NCBI GenBank assembly: GCA_934489915.1
Contig: CAKSSZ010000060.1
Location: 1-8,167 of the forward strand
Direction of reading: 5' to 3'
DNA length: 8,167 bases
From: an uncultured Clostridia bacterium
Lineage (GTDB): Bacteria > Bacillota > Clostridia > HGM11514
Below are positions 5,874 to 8,167 of the stretch, one piece after another. A program made the translations under genes and the position numbers. Under the pieces are notes generated by a model, which saw only the letters and a program-made list of their open reading frames with translations, was not told the DNA's origin and made no database searches. How positions within the stretch are numbered: position 1 is the stretch's first letter; each line of letters begins with the position of its first letter.

Positions 5874-8167
5874 ATGCGGGAGATCATAAATTGGAATGAA
5901 GGCTGGCTATTTCATCGGGGGGATGTACCTGTTACCCCTACTTTGGAGAAAATGCCTTTGTATATGCAGGCAAAAACGGAGAGGATGAAGCAAGGACCGG
6001 CGTGCAAGGATTATCGGACGGCGCCGGAGGACGCCTCCTGTCATCATGATGTACGGGGAGATCGGTGGGAGTGGGTCACGCTGCCCCATGATTATATCAT
6101 TTTCCAAACGCCTGACCAAAATGAGAACTGTGCTTTAGGTTATTTTTCTTATGAAAATGCTTGGTATCGGAAGGAATTTCTCTGTGATGAACAGGATCGG
6201 GGGAAACGGATTACGTTATTATTCGAAGGCGTTGCAACTCATGCAACCGTATATTTAAACGGCTGCTTGCTCAAGCGGAACTACTGCGGTTATACGGAAT
6301 TTGAAGTTGATTTAACTGATTTTTTAAAGTTTGGAGAGCCAAATATATTGGCGGTTTATGTGAATACCCAGGAGCATGAAGGCTGGCGGTATGAGGGCGG
6401 CGGCATTTACCGCAATGTCATTCTTACCAAAACGGATCCGGTTTGTATTGATTTATGGGGTGTGTATGCCAAGCCGCAGTTGATAGAGGGAGAGATGTGG
6501 CAGGTTGCTTTAGAAACCGAGGTACGCAACGACCGGAAGGAAGCACGCAATGTGCAGATCACGAGCCGAATTGTTGATCCGGACGGGGTTGTCGTAGCGG
6601 AAGCGGCCGCAGAGGTGTTTGTGGAAGGTTATCAAAAGGCAACGGCAACGGAAACTGTGCATGTCACCTCGCCCCGGCTGTGGGATGTAGAGGAGCCGAA
6701 CCTCTATCGGGTGGTGACCGCCTTAGCTTGTGAGGGGAGCACGGATGAAACGGAGACCACCTTTGGATTCCGTACTTTTTTCGCAGATCCGAATCGGGGG
6801 TTTTTCTTAAACGGTCGGCCGATAAAAATCAAAGGGCTGTGCGGTCACCAGGATTTTGGCATTACCGGGAAGGCTGTACCGGATACGGTATTGCAATATA
6901 AAGTGAAGCTGATGAAGGAGATGGGTGCAAACGGCTTTCGGTGCAGTCATTACCCCCACTCGGGCACTATGATGGATTGCCTGGATCGGGCGGGCTTTCT
7001 GGTTATGGCAGAAACAAGATGGTTTGATTCATCTCCGGAGGGAATCGGTCAGCTGGAGATGCTGGTGCGGCGTGACCGAAACCATCCGAGCGTTATTTTT
7101 TGGTCGCTGGGAAACGAAGAACAGCACCATGTTACAGAAGAGGGCAGCCGGATCATCCGACGTATGGCGGCAGCGGTGAGACGGTTGGACAGCAGCCGAC
7201 TTATTACCAGCGCCATCAGCGTGACTCCGTTGGAGAATACCATTGCAGAGGAGCTGGATGTGATTGGCATTAACTATAATCTGCCGTGCTATGAGGAAAT
7301 GCACCGGAAGTTCCCGGATAAGCCATTGATTGCTTCTGAATGCTGCGCAACGGGAACCGGCCGGGGATGGTACCGGCAGGATAGCCCTGTGTATGGCATG
7401 ATGGAGGCGTATGACAAGGATCCTAAAAACGGGTTCAGCGCCAGCCGTGAGGATACTTGGAAGATGATCGCAGAGAAGGACTGGATTTTAGGCGGATATC
7501 AATGGATTGCATTTGAACATCGGGGAGAGTGCGTATGGCCACGGCTTTGCTCCCTGTCCGGCGCAATTGATTTGTTCCTCCAAAAGAAGGATGCGTTTTA
7601 TCAAAATCAGGCGTACTGGACCAATCAGCCTATGCTGCATTTGCTCCCTCATTGGAATTGGAAGGGGGAGGAAGGAGAGCCGGTACGGGTGGTGGTTTAC
7701 ACCAACTGTGAGGAAGCAGAGTTATTTTGTAATGATATTTCCTATGGCAAGCAGAAAATTCCGGCATACCGTCATGGGGAATGGACGGTTCCTTTTCAGC
7801 CCGGACGGCTTTCGGCAGTTGGATATCAAAAGGGGGAATTAGTGGCTGCGGACGAAAAGGAAACCACCGGTTTTGCCTGTGCATTGGGGCTGAGAGAAAA
7901 GATGGCGGAGGTATCGGCAAACGGCAGAGATGTGGCGCTGGTGACCTGCTATGCGACAGATGAGCAGGGGAGAGAAGTGCCGGATGCGTCTCCCTTTGTT
8001 TCCTTCACAGTAAACGGCGCCGGGTATTTGATTGGAACGGGCTCCGGAATTACAGATCATACGCCACCCTATTTACCGGAGCGGAAAATGGTTGCCGGTC
8101 GGATTACGGTGGCAATTCAGACAGAAAAACAGCCCGGCGTAATCACTCTTTACGCACAGGCTGACGG
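5874..8167 (+). CDS. GH2 glycosidase, DUF4982 type, C-terminus cut by window edge
   Basis: 764 full codons are present with no stop, so partial. The ATG at 5874 follows AGGGAG (5861-5866) at 7 bases. There is no signal peptide, so it is probably cytoplasmic. Family 2 enzymes hydrolyse beta-galactosides, glucuronides or mannosides with retention. Domain order: N-terminal sugar-binding fold, about 5-185 (VTLPHDY, WYRKEF, EGGGIYRNV); Ig-like domain, about 190-302; TIM barrel, about 303-595; DUF4982 domain, about 603-665 (VRVVVYTNCEEAELF); then an Ig-like segment. By comparison with E. coli LacZ, E415 in WSLGNE is the acid/base, E489 in LIASE the nucleophile, H325 and H359 (RCSHYP) substrate-site histidines, and E380 a possible metal ligand. 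The motif GYQWIAFEHRGE (541-552) is typical of DUF4982 members. Exact substrate is not predictable. It is divergent from, and probably controlled by, the adjacent AraC regulator. Confidence 0.93.
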   Translation, partial: MREIINWNEGWLFHRGDVPVTPTLEKMPLYMQAKTERMKQGPACKDYRTAPEDASCHHDVRGDRWEWVTLPHDYIIFQTPDQNENCALGYFSYENAWYRKEFLCDEQDRGKRITLLFEGVATHATVYLNGCLLKRNYCGYTEFEVDLTDFLKFGEPNILAVYVNTQEHEGWRYEGGGIYRNVILTKTDPVCIDLWGVYAKPQLIEGEMWQVALETEVRNDRKEARNVQITSRIVDPDGVVVAEAAAEVFVEGYQKATATETVHVTSPRLWDVEEPNLYRVVTALACEGSTDETETTFGFRTFFADPNRGFFLNGRPIKIKGLCGHQDFGITGKAVPDTVLQYKVKLMKEMGANGFRCSHYPHSGTMMDCLDRAGFLVMAETRWFDSSPEGIGQLEMLVRRDRNHPSVIFWSLGNEEQHHVTEEGSRIIRRMAAAVRRLDSSRLITSAISVTPLENTIAEELDVIGINYNLPCYEEMHRKFPDKPLIASECCATGTGRGWYRQDSPVYGMMEAYDKDPKNGFSASREDTWKMIAEKDWILGGYQWIAFEHRGECVWPRLCSLSGAIDLFLQKKDAFYQNQAYWTNQPMLHLLPHWNWKGEEGEPVRVVVYTNCEEAELFCNDISYGKQKIPAYRHGEWTVPFQPGRLSAVGYQKGELVAADEKETTGFACALGLREKMAEVSANGRDVALVTCYATDEQGREVPDASPFVSFTVNGAGYLIGTGSGITDHTPPYLPERKMVAGRITVAIQTEKQPGVITLYAQAD

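Noticed and set aside
5822..5896. A short frame starting at the ATG after AGGAGG upstream of the GH2 gene, as a possible leader peptide.
   Set aside because: Only one base separates AGGAGG from the ATG, too close for initiation, and the ATG lies inside the predicted -10 box TATGAT.
7029..7304. A 91-codon minus-strand frame inside the GH2 gene.
   Set aside because: Antisense to the conserved catalytic barrel with no start signal or known motif.

Overview
The window holds four protein genes and three intergenic regions. It looks like a chromosomal segment of an anaerobic, low-to-moderate GC Firmicute of the class Clostridia, possibly a gut Oscillospiraceae-type organism. Supporting signs are strong AGGAGG-type ribosome binding sites, sigma-A-like promoters with 17-base spacers, two exported proteins with S-layer homology (SLH) domains, and a DUF4982-type glycoside hydrolase family 2 (GH2) enzyme beside an AraC regulator. 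The taxonomic call is inference; no rRNA or marker gene is present.

Left half (1-4785): two SLH proteins are transcribed divergently from a 473-base region. The minus-strand gene (start 2494) runs off the left edge after 831 codons. It has a signal peptide, about three SLH repeats and a long beta-rich part that I cannot assign to a named family. The plus-strand gene (2968-4785, 605 aa) has a signal peptide, three SLH-like repeats and five tandem beta-rich modules of about 75 residues built around an 'L..(I/V/L).GD.V.L' core. At least two segments of the minus-strand protein show the same core, so the two proteins are probably related cell-surface components. Both predicted mRNA leaders (about 150-160 nt) are unusually rich in inverted repeats. 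The plus-strand leader can form an 8-bp hairpin whose loop can pair with the bases just upstream of the ribosome binding site, an H-type pseudoknot arrangement.

A hairpin terminator, probably bidirectional, separates the plus-strand SLH gene from the convergent araC gene.

Right half (4899-8167): an AraC-family regulator (268 aa, minus strand) is divergent from a GH2 enzyme (plus strand, at least 764 aa, cut by the right edge). The 168-base intergenic region has one good promoter in each direction, with a CGCAAT direct repeat between the two -35 boxes. This is the usual layout for a sugar-responsive AraC regulator controlling a glycosidase gene. The GH2 enzyme has both catalytic glutamates and no signal peptide, so it probably cleaves imported oligosaccharides or glycosides in the cytoplasm. 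I see no clear functional link between the surface-protein pair and the glycosidase unit. There are no tRNAs, rRNAs, insertion sequences or CRISPR repeats.
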